From Ktedonobacter sp. 13_1_20CM_4_53_11 (lineage in GTDB: Bacteria > Chloroflexota > Ktedonobacteria > Ktedonobacterales > Ktedonobacteraceae): DNA of 9,454 nt. Positions within the stretch are counted from its first letter, which is position 1. Every line of letters begins with the position of its first letter. Positions 1 through 5,615 of the stretch are shown here, one piece after another. Where the stretch lies: positions 1-9,454 of the forward strand of contig MNIY01000170.1 in NCBI GenBank assembly GCA_001919995.1. The letters run 5' to 3'. The notes under the pieces are model-generated. The model ran no database searches, was not told the DNA's origin, and was given only the letters and a program-made list of their open reading frames with translations. The translations under genes and the position numbers were made by a program.

Positions 1-2
1 TT

Positions 3-299
3 GCCCACCATTCTGAGGCACGTTTTGAAGCACGACTACGCGGTCTTGAGGATGCACTAAATGCGTTCCCTCGCGAGTGTTCAGCAGTAGCAGACGCTCT
101 TACCTACTGCGATCAAACTATAGGACCCACAGGTAATACTGTCTCTCTGCAAGAGCGTGTAGTTGAGGTTTTCGCCCGTTATGGTGAGGAAGATATCGTT
201 TCTCAAGCACTTCGTCAATCACAACCTTACCTCTCCCTTGCTGTTGAACGTACCCTAACCAGGTTGCATGCCTACGGTTTAGAAGCTACTATTAATTGA
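3..299 (+). CDS. HD-domain-type phosphohydrolase, C-terminal part
   Basis: The frame is open from the left edge of the window for 98 codons to a TGA, so the start and most of the protein lie outside. The visible part begins AHHSEARFEARLRGL and contains ALTYCDQTIGP followed by a helical tail, QPYLSLAVERTLTRLHAYG. This layout (His pair, then ADALTYCDQT, then a helix with an ERT/ERL pattern) resembles the C-terminal end of small bacterial HD-domain metal-dependent phosphohydrolases found in actinobacteria and Chloroflexota. The HD metal-binding motif itself would be upstream and cannot be seen. The gene converges on the Nudix gene and their coding ends overlap by 8 bases, so a shared terminator is not available. 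A nucleotide or phosphate-ester substrate is typical of the family, but none can be assigned here. Family assignment is from pattern memory of a fragment. Confidence 0.6.
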   Translation, partial: AHHSEARFEARLRGLEDALNAFPRECSAVADALTYCDQTIGPTGNTVSLQERVVEVFARYGEEDIVSQALRQSQPYLSLAVERTLTRLHAYGLEATIN

Positions 300-762
300 T
301 GACTGGCTGTGGTCGGTGTTCTAAATAGTGCTCAATACGCAAGCGAATAGAGGGATGCATTTTCAAATGTTTAATTTCCTGGGAGGAAAAGAAAGCAACC
401 TCGTAAGACTCTTCACTTGCCCGTATTTCTCCGCCAACAATCGTACAATAGAAACAGATAGAGAACTGTTGACGTACCTCACCGTCAGAAAATGCGATAA
501 CGTGTTTGGGATTAGTATAAACGCCAATAATATATTCCGGTTTTACGTCCAATCCGGTTTCTTCTTTGACCTCTCGCACAACAGTTTCTCCAATACTCTC
601 ACCAATGTCCATTGCTCCTCCTGGCACCGCCCATAAATCATTATCACTACGCCGATGCAAAAGGATTTTTCCCTCGTCGTTGGTAACGATTGCCGAAGCT
701 GACGGAACAATACTATTTGGCTTAGGCGCATTGGAATCGTTAAAGTAGTCTAAACGAGCCAT
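292..762 (-). CDS. Nudix hydrolase
   Basis: A complete 156-residue Nudix protein. The Nudix box is perfect at residues 49-71: G, five residues, E55, seven residues, then R63-E64-V-K-E67-E68-T-G70-L. The glutamates of REVKEE bind the catalytic Mg2+. Before it lies the usual strand LLHRRSDNDLWAVPGG, and after it a second sheet ending in the SYEVAFFS segment. Such enzymes cleave nucleoside diphosphates linked to another group; the substrate is not readable from the box. The N-terminal RLDYFNDSNAPKPNSIVPS extension is common in MutT-like proteins of actinomycetes. The start is supported by AAGGAG at 768-773, five bases before ATG. That ribosome site overlaps the stop codon of the upstream HTH regulator (772-774), so the two genes are almost certainly co-transcribed and may be translationally coupled. 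Confidence 0.92.
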   Translation of the reverse strand: MARLDYFNDSNAPKPNSIVPSASAIVTNDEGKILLHRRSDNDLWAVPGGAMDIGESIGETVVREVKEETGLDVKPEYIIGVYTNPKHVIAFSDGEVRQQFSICFYCTIVGGEIRASEESYEVAFFSSQEIKHLKMHPSIRLRIEHYLEHRPQPVIN

Positions 763-771
763 AATTGCTCC

Positions 772-1503
772 TTATATTATTGGATTTGTTGTTGCCCATA
801 CAGATTCAAAATGTGCTGCGAAGTTCGCAAAGATACCCTTCGGTCCTAAACAGCGTAGATGAAGCAAAGGAGCCTTTGACCCATGTAGACCGTATAGGTG
901 GGGAGTAACAAACATCTCATTATCACATCGAAACAGTGAATTGTACAAGACAGTAGAATGATAGCGGATGTCGATTCCATCGCAGTCCCGAATGCCACGG
1001 AAATGATAGAGCGTTGTTTGAATGCGTGCGGATAATGTTCCGCCTAATTGTTCCTCTTCATCGCGCATTTGCACAGCAATACATGCCGGGTGAGCCAAAG
1101 CAATCCTTATTTTGCAACCGTTTGTTGCCTTCTCCTTCAAGAGGTCTACCAGACCTGAATTTTGCTCGGGTAAAAATAGCATAGCGTAGCCGAGTAGATC
1201 AATCTGCTCTTGTGGTTGGAAGAATAGTTGCCACCACACATTAGGCAGTACTTCATTGCGATGAGCGTAAGCTGCAACGACCTCAAAGGTATGTTCACTA
1301 GCTGCAGCCTTATTGTCGGTGGGCCAGAGAAAATCCTCGTGTTCCTTAAGCAATTCTGCAACTTGCCAACGGTGACGAGCGTGCGGAACACGCCCATTTA
1401 ACCAACGCTGGACAGTTTTAGGATCAACATTGGTTACTTTGGTAATCGTATCTATATCAATATGTGCGACAGTCATTGCATTTCGTAACCGTTCGTTCGT
1501 CAT
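772..1503 (-). CDS. HTH (XRE/Cro-type) regulator with PLD-like C-terminal domain
   Basis: 243 residues in two parts. Residues about 5-60 form a Cro/C1-type DNA-binding domain, with the helix-turn-helix at about 18-38 (ITKVTNVDPKTVQRWLNGR) and the LLKEHEDFLWP exit. Residues about 72-238 form an alpha/beta domain with LLGYAMLFLPEQ, a strand KIRIALAHP, and the conserved run HSTVLYNSLFRCDNEMFV near 182-199, then PHLYG and a final FESVWA. From memory this matches a family of actinobacterial HTH proteins whose C-terminal domain (called DUF5919, I believe) looks related to phospholipase D. Here the PLD HxK motif reads H182-S-T184, so catalysis is unlikely and ligand sensing more likely. It is the first gene of a two-gene operon with the Nudix hydrolase, 9 bases apart. 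The ribosome site is weak (GCGGGAAAAT before ATG). A tandem repeat upstream of the promoter may be its own operator. Confidence 0.85.
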   Translation of the reverse strand: MTNERLRNAMTVAHIDIDTITKVTNVDPKTVQRWLNGRVPHARHRWQVAELLKEHEDFLWPTDNKAAASEHTFEVVAAYAHRNEVLPNVWWQLFFQPQEQIDLLGYAMLFLPEQNSGLVDLLKEKATNGCKIRIALAHPACIAVQMRDEEEQLGGTLSARIQTTLYHFRGIRDCDGIDIRYHSTVLYNSLFRCDNEMFVTPHLYGLHGSKAPLLHLRCLGPKGIFANFAAHFESVWATTNPII

Positions 1504-1524
1504 ATTTTCCCGCTACTTTCTAAA

Positions 1525-1553
1525 AATATAAGGATATTGCTAGCATAGCACAA
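1525..1553 (-). promoter_or_regulatory. Predicted promoter of the HTH-Nudix operon
   Basis: On the minus strand, TATATT (1525-1530) matches five of six bases of the -10 consensus. It lies 17 bases from TTGTGC (1548-1553), a weak -35 that keeps only TTG. The start of transcription would be near 1518, leaving a short leader before the ATG at 1503. The -35 hexamer touches the tandem repeats at 1553-1570, which fits regulation at this point. Prediction by eye only. Confidence 0.45.
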
Positions 1554-1570
1554 AACGTCCTGAAACGTCC
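1553..1570. repeat. Tandem direct repeat AAACGTCC, possible operator
   Basis: AAACGTCC occurs at 1553-1560 and again at 1563-1570, exactly 10 bases (one helical turn) apart. On the minus strand this reads GGACGTTT-CA-GGACGTTT. It sits against the -35 box of the HTH-Nudix promoter, on the same face of the helix in both copies, as expected for side-by-side binding of two regulator subunits. The natural candidate is the HTH protein encoded just downstream, by autoregulation; this is inference. Confidence 0.45.
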
Positions 1571-1693
1571 CATGATGTGGTTCAGAAGTCCTATTGATTG
1601 AGGTATTCTGTTGTTGGTTCAAGAATTTTCTGAGATTGCCTGCAACGTAAAAAAGTTATGAAATGCTCTGGCACAGAAACGAGGTAAATCGGG

Positions 1694-2014
1694 ATGGAAA
1701 AAATGAGATGGTATGCCGGGAGCGGCAAGCACTTCTACAGTCCTATGGGATGCTACTACACCCGTTTAGAGGACGGGACGGAGATCGAGGTGCATCCTAA
1801 GACCTATGATGAACAATTCCGCGCCTACCTTGAGCGGATCGGCGTTCAAAGGACAAGCTGGTATACTATTATGCAGCAAGCCGAGAAAGAGTGGAACGAG
1901 TATTGTCAGGTCATGGATGACTTTGCTGAGGACCTCCAGCAATGGCTTGAGTATCAAGCGCGTGGCGTTGTGGTTGAACGGCCCCACAAGAGGCCAACGA
2001 GGGTGAAGCCATGA
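1694..2014 (+). CDS. Unrecognised 106-residue protein
   Basis: I do not recognise this protein. It is mostly helical and rich in charged and aromatic residues: a short N-terminal sheet-like segment (WYAGSGKHFYSPMGCYYTRL, then DGTEIEVHP) is followed from about residue 38 by helices with many Glu, Gln and Trp (EKEWNEY, DDFAEDLQQWLEYQ), and a basic tail (ERPHKRPTRVKP). No signal peptide or membrane segment is present, so it should be cytoplasmic. GAGGT at 1681-1685, eight bases before the ATG, supports the start. It is divergent from the HTH gene across a 190-base gap. Its stop overlaps an ATG (ATGA at 2011-2014), a typical sign of translational coupling to a following gene, but that frame stops after 11 codons. 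It could be the surviving half of a two-gene unit. Confidence 0.55.
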   Translation: MEKMRWYAGSGKHFYSPMGCYYTRLEDGTEIEVHPKTYDEQFRAYLERIGVQRTSWYTIMQQAEKEWNEYCQVMDDFAEDLQQWLEYQARGVVVERPHKRPTRVKP

Positions 2015-2152
2015 CACATGACCTCAAGGAGAAAGCGCGTCGATGATGGAACGAATATAGAATCACAAGTGGAAAATAAAAGAAAGCTTGATAGATGCTC
2101 CAGTCACAGGTACAGAATTCTTTATTGAACTCGTGGAAAGGCTTTATATAGT
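2011..2152 (+). pseudogene. Possible decayed gene coupled to the 106-residue ORF
   Basis: ATG at 2011 overlaps the preceding stop as ATGA and starts MTHDLKEKARR, then TGA (2044-2046). In the same frame WNEYRITSGK follows before the next stop. In another frame from about 2069 there is an open stretch, KIKESLIDAPVTGTEFF then IELVERLYI, which reads like protein and runs through to the epimerase start. The pattern suggests one coding gene broken by point changes, but the stretch is too short to prove it. This interval is also the only room for an epimerase promoter; I see no convincing -35/-10 pair. The ribosome site for the epimerase is weak (AAAGG about 12 bases before ATG). Confidence 0.25.
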
Positions 2153-3082
2153 ATGTCACGCACCACCATCCGTACCATAACAGTTGAACCGTTGAACATT
2201 CCACTGTTGGAGCCGTTCAGTATCGCTACTGGAACGACCAATGATGCGCGCAATGTGCTCATCACCATCATGCTCGAGGACGGGAGCAGGGGTTATGGAG
2301 AATGCGCGCCCTTTACACCCAGCACTGGCGAGACACAGGGAACGGCGCTTTCTTCTGCACAGGGGTGCGCGGAGTTGATCAAGGGGAGGGACGCGGCACA
2401 CTGGCGCAGCCTCTCCAGGTTGATACGCGGCGTCTATTTCAGCCAGGGGACGGCCATCGCCGGTATAGAGATGGCGCTGCTGGATGCTCTCACGCGCTCT
2501 TATGGCATCCCGCTCTATGTCTTCTTCGGAGGAGCCAGCACGTCCGTGGAGACGGACATGAGTATCCCGATGGTCACACCAGAGAGGGGATACGACCTAG
2601 CAAAGGAGACGGTCGCGCGCGGCATCAGCAGCATCAAAATTAAGGTTGGCGGTGACCTGCGCGATGATGTGGCGCGTGTTGAGGCAGTTCGCGAAGGGGC
2701 TCCTAACGTTGGGTTGATACTCGACGCGAACGCAGCCGATGAAAGCGCCTACAGCGCGGCCAATGTGGCACATTTGATTGAGATGGGGGCGGTCAACGTC
2801 GTGAACATCAAGCTTATGAAATCGGGTTTTGTGGAGGCGTTAGATATCGCGGCCGTCTGCCGGGCGAGACATACGGAATTGATGATAGGGGCGATGATGG
2901 AATCGCGGCTGGCTATCGCGGCCGCCGCCCATTTTGTGGCTGGCCTGGGCGATTTCCGCTTCGTCGACCTGGATACGCCGATGCTGCTGGCTGAAGATCC
3001 ATTTACGGGTGGGTATGAGCAGAGTGGAGGGGTGTACGATGTATCCGGTGTAAAAAGCGGGCTGGGAATAGAGCGAAAATAG
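2153..3082 (+). CDS. Dipeptide (L-Ala-D/L-Glu type) epimerase, internally deleted
   Basis: An enolase-superfamily protein of the muconate-lactonizing/dipeptide epimerase group, which inverts the second residue of dipeptides such as L-Ala-D-Glu from cell-wall turnover. The capping domain (1-120) has the 20s loop PFSIATGTTNDARN and GYGECAPF. The barrel shows the lysine pair K162-I-K164, the first metal ligand in LILDAN (D191), ADES (D196), the second catalytic lysine in NIKLMKSG (K220), a GAMMES segment and DLDTPMLLAEDP. Numbering matches the Bacillus subtilis enzyme (from memory: K162, D191, E219, D244, K268) up to N193 and is then 48 lower. DAN is joined directly to AADES (bases 2731/2732), so a barrel strand and the EQP glutamate ligand are missing. 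At 309 residues it is short for a family of about 350-370. The reading frame is intact and the C-terminus ends naturally. Activity is unlikely unless the deletion is a sequence or assembly error. Confidence 0.88.
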   Translation: MSRTTIRTITVEPLNIPLLEPFSIATGTTNDARNVLITIMLEDGSRGYGECAPFTPSTGETQGTALSSAQGCAELIKGRDAAHWRSLSRLIRGVYFSQGTAIAGIEMALLDALTRSYGIPLYVFFGGASTSVETDMSIPMVTPERGYDLAKETVARGISSIKIKVGGDLRDDVARVEAVREGAPNVGLILDANAADESAYSAANVAHLIEMGAVNVVNIKLMKSGFVEALDIAAVCRARHTELMIGAMMESRLAIAAAAHFVAGLGDFRFVDLDTPMLLAEDPFTGGYEQSGGVYDVSGVKSGLGIERK

Positions 3083-3088
3083 CAAAAC

Positions 3089-3100
3089 GCAGGAGCCTGC
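3089..3100. other. Small hairpin after the epimerase, no T tract
   Basis: GCAGG at 3089-3093 pairs with CCTGC at 3096-3100 around a two-base loop, seven bases after the epimerase stop. No T-run follows, so it is at best a weak terminator or processing site. It also lies next to the edge of the domain fragment on the other strand. Confidence 0.2.
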
Positions 3101-3190
3101 CTTGATCCACTCTCCATCGCGCCGAAAGCGAAACTGGTAACATCGGCCCACTTCCAGATCAACCGTCAACGTCCACCCCTCCTCAAAGAC
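3098..3190 (-). pseudogene. Remnant of an isoamylase-early-set / glycogen-binding domain
   Basis: Read on the minus strand, this stretch gives FEEGWTLTVDLEVGRCYQFR followed by FRRDGEWIKA. It matches the pattern of the AMPK-type glycogen-binding (isoamylase early set, CBM48-like) domain, in which a strand ending in TVDLEPG is followed by EYQFRYLVDGEW. Only about 31 residues remain. There is an in-frame TAA just upstream (3194-3196), and the usual continuation after the GEW motif (a second Trp, then Asn-Pro) is absent, because the similarity stops 16 bases from the end of the epimerase gene. The frame does continue open into the antisense of the epimerase, but without family resemblance. Small stand-alone proteins with this domain are common in Chloroflexota. 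I infer a broken leftover gene; recognition is by pattern memory on a short segment. Confidence 0.5.
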
Positions 3191-3260
3191 GAGTTATGCG
3201 GATCTTCAAGCTCTTTCCAGGGACGTGTAACATTTTCCCAGGTTCATAGACTATAAGGCT

Positions 3261-3281
3261 GTACGGAAAATTTCCCCGTAC
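3261..3281. repeat. Short inverted repeat GTACGG...CCGTAC
   Basis: GTACGG (3261-3266) and CCGTAC (3276-3281) are perfect inverted arms around a nine-base AT-rich centre. No T tract follows. It is more like a protein-binding site than a terminator; its owner is unknown. The right arm runs into one copy of a 14-base direct repeat. Confidence 0.35.
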
Positions 3282-3337
3282 ATCTTTTGTTCACGCGTAA
3301 TGTCTCGACGAAGAAAAGTGGTAATTTGGTCTTGCCC

Positions 3338-3370
3338 TTGACAAATCCTTTCCGCTTGCAACGAGATAGT
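3338..3370 (+). promoter_or_regulatory. Predicted promoter for the secreted protein
   Basis: A perfect -35 hexamer TTGACA is at 3338-3343, inside a 13-base block CTTGCCCTTGACA (3331-3343) that is identical to the block before tetR (4936-4948). Unlike the tetR copy, there is no good -10 at 17 bases. The best match is GATAGT (3365-3370) at a poor 21-base spacing, overlapping the TetR-type inverted repeat. The promoter may be weak, degenerate or activator-dependent. Confidence 0.45.
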
Positions 3371-3384
3371 TAGTTAACTTACTT
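3367..3384. promoter_or_regulatory. TetR-type operator, copy 1
   Basis: TAGTTAGTTAACTTACTT matches the perfect palindrome before the sigma-factor gene at 16 of 18 positions. It begins 23 bases after the TTGACA of the preceding promoter, where a bound repressor would block transcription of the secreted-protein gene. The gene itself begins 124 bases further on, which leaves a long leader. Confidence 0.7.
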
Positions 3385-3507
3385 AAAGGCTGAATGTTCT
3401 CGATCATCTTTAGACATTGTGCTCTTTGGCGTCCGAGTAGAGCCAGAGCGGTACATCTTTTGTTTTGATACCACAGCAAGTACCACCAGAACAAGGAGGC
3501 TTATGAA

Positions 3508-4768
3508 ATGGAGCATCGACTTTTCAGATTGATACGCGCAAACATGCGTGTATTGATCGCAATGATCACTGTATTGCTCATGACAACGCTTGTTGCCGTC
3601 GTGCCCGGTCTTACGGGGCACGGAGTGAGGTCGGCATCGGCCGTAACCAAGGAGGCGCCAGGGGGACTGGGACAGCTCAGCGGTCTGCTGCCCAGGGACC
3701 ACCTGACCGAGGAGAGCGCCATCCAGGTCGATCTCAGCCACGAGACGGTGCGCATGCCGCTGTACAAAGGGGAGGCCTATGGCAAGACCGCCTGGTTCAT
3801 CCTGCTGGATGCCTCCTGCGCAGAATCCGTTTGGGCAAGCGCTGGTCCACTTCCAGGGCGCACCGGATTTCAGTCCCACCCGTATCGCGGTGCCAGGACC
3901 CAACGGCTTCCCGCTCGCCCAGTTCCAGCCTGGTGCCGTGGCCGGCCCGGGATACAGCCCCTTTATTCAGATTGCCGGATCCCCGGTCGTCTACAACGCG
4001 CCCATCGTGGCCACCGGTGACGGTCCGTTCGACGTCGTCCACCACACCAACACGGGTGATCGGGTGCTCGGCATCCACATCGCACCCTCGACGTCGCCTT
4101 CCGGACAGTTCCTGGAGTCCTACGCCGACCTGTTGTTTGTCAAGGGCTTCGATGCCGGCCAGCCGATTGTGTACCTCAGCACGGACGCCGGCCAGCCCCT
4201 GACCGCGGTGTTGGAGCGTTCGACCTACGTGCCCGCGCTGGACAAAGCAGCGTACAATGGCGGCGACGACTTCCTCGGGTCCGCCCGCGAGCGGCTCTTT
4301 GGCTTCATCAACGGGCAGACGGGCGCCACCAATCCGCAGGCCCAGGGGTTTGTGCATCTGGTGCGCGACGGGCACGCGAGCGAGGACGCCTCAGCCGAGA
4401 ACACGGCTCTGATCAACGCCTTGCGCAATGGGGGCGACCTGCTCAATGTGTTCGGGGATTTCCCCACCCTGCGCGACCCCCGGCATGCCGACGCGTACAG
4501 CCCGTTGTGGGATGCGCAGCTCGGCCTGTGGACGCAAAAAGCGGTGAACGAGGGACTCAACACGCGGCAGATCGACGAGGTCGTCGTCTTCAACCTGGCG
4601 GCCACGCGGCCCGATTTGCTGACGGGCTTCAACCCAGCCACAGGGACGGCCGCTCCGTATGGCGCCGCAGGAGTCGACATCAACTGTGCGGTCATCGGGT
4701 TCACTGACCAGGCTCCGACCGCCAATCTTGCCACGCCCGTCCCGAACTCGCAGTTCCCGCCAAGGTAG
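3508..4768 (+). pseudogene. Secreted protein of unknown function, broken by a frameshift
   Basis: The start ATG follows AAGGAGG (3493-3499) at eight bases. Residues 1-45 are an export signal: basic start (MEHRLFRLIRANMR), hydrophobic core VLIAMITVLLMTTLVAVVPG, then a signal-peptidase site after A-S-A (43-45). The mature part reads well in this frame to about residue 103 (GKTAWFILLDAS, ending near 3816), then turns into low-quality Arg/Pro-rich sequence. From about 3818 the good frame is the next one (AQNPFGQALVHFQGAPDFSP), which runs 316 residues to the TAG at 4766-4768 with ordered segments such as DDFLGSARERLFGFINGQTG, GFVHLVRDGHASEDASAENT and DINCAVIGFTD. The pieces together give about 420 residues. 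From memory, related secreted proteins of actinomycetes and Chloroflexota seem to have extra residues at the break, so a deletion rather than a single-base slip is possible. Function is unknown; no catalytic motif is evident. A TetR-type operator lies upstream. Confidence 0.75.
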
Positions 4769-4824
4769 CCAGGGAGTGGCTTCGGTCGATCCATTGTTGG
4801 CACTTCGTTGTGTCTCTTTATAAA

Positions 4825-4913
4825 AGGAGGAGGAAGCCACCTGGCTCTCCTCCTAAATCCAGGAGGTTCTTTCGGCATGGGTAAAATGTATAATCCTCCT
4901 GATCGAAAGGAGG
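4825..4913 (+). promoter_or_regulatory. Ladder of alternating AGGAGG and CCTCCT blocks, possible attenuator
   Basis: Five blocks alternate: AGGAGGAG (4825-4832), CTCCTCCT (4847-4854), AGGAGG (4861-4866), CCTCCT (4895-4900), AGGAGG (4908-4913). Each can pair with its neighbour on either side. The first two form a strong stem of 8 pairs plus an inner AGCC/GGCT stem with an ACCT loop. The next pairs make 6-base stems with loops of 6, 28 or 7 bases. Pairing of one excludes the other. Two of the AGGAGG blocks are well placed ribosome sites for small ORFs (ATG at 4877 and 4918). No T tract follows, so translational control is likelier than termination. The function is inference; the pairing is visible. 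Confidence 0.45.
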
Positions 4914-4917
4914 TTTC

Positions 4918-4989
4918 ATGCGAATATTCCCGGTTCTTGCCCTTGACATATTCCTTCCTCTTGAATATACTTACGACAGACGAAGTTAG
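4918..4989 (+). other. Possible 23-codon leader ORF before tetR
   Basis: ATG at 4918 is preceded by AAAGGAGG (4906-4913) at four bases, the best ribosome site in this region. The frame codes for MRIFPVLALDIFLPLEY and six more residues, then TAG. It lies across the tetR promoter, so it could only be translated from a transcript starting further upstream. It may be a leader peptide, the start of a lost gene, or chance. Confidence 0.25.
4943..4971 (+). promoter_or_regulatory. Promoter of tetR
   Basis: TTGACA (4943-4948) is a perfect -35, followed after exactly 17 bases by TATACT (4966-4971), five of six to the -10 consensus. Transcription would start near 4978, a few bases before the inverted repeat at 4984-5003. 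This is the clearest sigma-70-type promoter in the window. Confidence 0.8.
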
Positions 4990-5003
4990 TTAGATAACTG
5001 ACT
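4984..5003. promoter_or_regulatory. TetR-type operator, copy 2 (wider spacing)
   Basis: AGTTAGTTA (4984-4992) and TAACTGACT (4995-5003) form an inverted repeat matching at eight of nine positions around GA. The half-sites are the same as in copies 1 and 3, but their centres are further apart. The site lies just after the predicted start of transcription of tetR and 19 bases before its ATG, the usual place for autorepression. Confidence 0.68.
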
Positions 5004-5022
5004 CGGAGACTGGAAATTTTCG

Positions 5023-5583
5023 ATGAACAATATACTCAAGCGGGACCGCCTGATCGAGGCAGCCAAAATCATGTTCTACCAGCAGGGTGTGACTGGCACC
5101 ACCCTGGCCGATATTGCCCAGCAGGCCCAGGTGCCCTTAGGCAATGTCTACTATCACTTCCGCACCAAGGAAGCTCTGGTGGAGGCCGTGATCCAGGCTC
5201 ATCTCCAGGAGTTGCAGTCCTTGTTCGCGCGACTCGACCGCCATCCTGATCCACGCCAGCGTCTGCTGGGGCTGCTTGCAGCCGAGCGTGCGAGTGAACA
5301 CACGCTCGCTCGCTATGGCTGCCCGCATGGGAGTCTGTCCCAGGAACTCAACAAGGAGGACGGCCAGCCTGCTACCATTGCGGCTCTCCTGTTTCAGGCC
5401 TACCTTGACTGGGCAGAAACGCAGTTTCGCCTGCTCGGCAAGGACGAAGAGGAGGCGAAGGATTCAGCCATTGATCTGATCGCGTCGATGCAAGGAACGT
5501 TTTTATTGACCAATAGTTTTCGTTCGCCAGAGCTGTTGGAGCGCAAGCTGCAGCGCCTGGAAACGTGGCTCCGCTCCCTCTAG
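5023..5583 (+). CDS. TetR/AcrR-family transcriptional repressor
   Basis: 186 residues, a normal family length. The N-terminal domain (about 6-50) has helix 1 KRDRLIEAAKIMFYQQG, then the helix-turn-helix TTLADIAQQAQVPLGNVYYHF (26-46), the most conserved TetR signature. The ligand-binding domain contains ARYGCPHGSLSQELN, a segment typical of one AcrR-like subgroup, and ends in ERKLQRLETWLRSL. TetR proteins bind as dimers to inverted repeats and leave DNA when a small molecule binds; the ligand here is unknown. The ribosome site is poor (GGAG at 5005-5008, 14 bases before ATG), but no better in-frame start exists. Operators lie just before this gene, just after it, and before the secreted-protein gene. 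It therefore probably represses itself, the ECF sigma gene and the secreted protein. Confidence 0.93.
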   Translation: MNNILKRDRLIEAAKIMFYQQGVTGTTLADIAQQAQVPLGNVYYHFRTKEALVEAVIQAHLQELQSLFARLDRHPDPRQRLLGLLAAERASEHTLARYGCPHGSLSQELNKEDGQPATIAALLFQAYLDWAETQFRLLGKDEEEAKDSAIDLIASMQGTFLLTNSFRSPELLERKLQRLETWLRSL

Positions 5584-5615
5584 CAGGAAACTCTATCGTC
5601 TTTTTTATTGCTGTT

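Larger units (their letters stand above)
3278..3464. repeat. 14-base direct repeats flanking the first TetR-box promoter
   Basis: GTACATCTTTTGTT is present at 3278-3291 and again, identical, at 3451-3464. The pair brackets 159 bases containing the TTGACA and inverted repeat described at 3338-3384. Nothing in the bracketed segment codes for a recognisable protein. The repeats could be regulator sites or the scars of a small insertion or duplication. Confidence 0.5.

Noticed and set aside
3089..3100. Hairpin after the epimerase as a rho-independent terminator
   Set aside because: Stem is only five pairs with a two-base loop and no T tract follows.
2749..3162. Minus-strand ORF of 137 residues opposite the epimerase
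   Set aside because: Antisense shadow; the only recognisable minus-strand piece is the short domain remnant in a different frame at 3098-3190.
4225..4878. Long minus-strand ORFs (217 and 149 residues), and another at 3797-4375, opposite the secreted protein
   Set aside because: They are rich in Arg, Pro, Ser and Ala without domain structure and arise from the GC-rich plus-strand gene; no ribosome sites.
5584..5610. T-rich run after tetR as a terminator
   Set aside because: Six T residues are present but no stem precedes them; the next palindrome is better explained as an operator.
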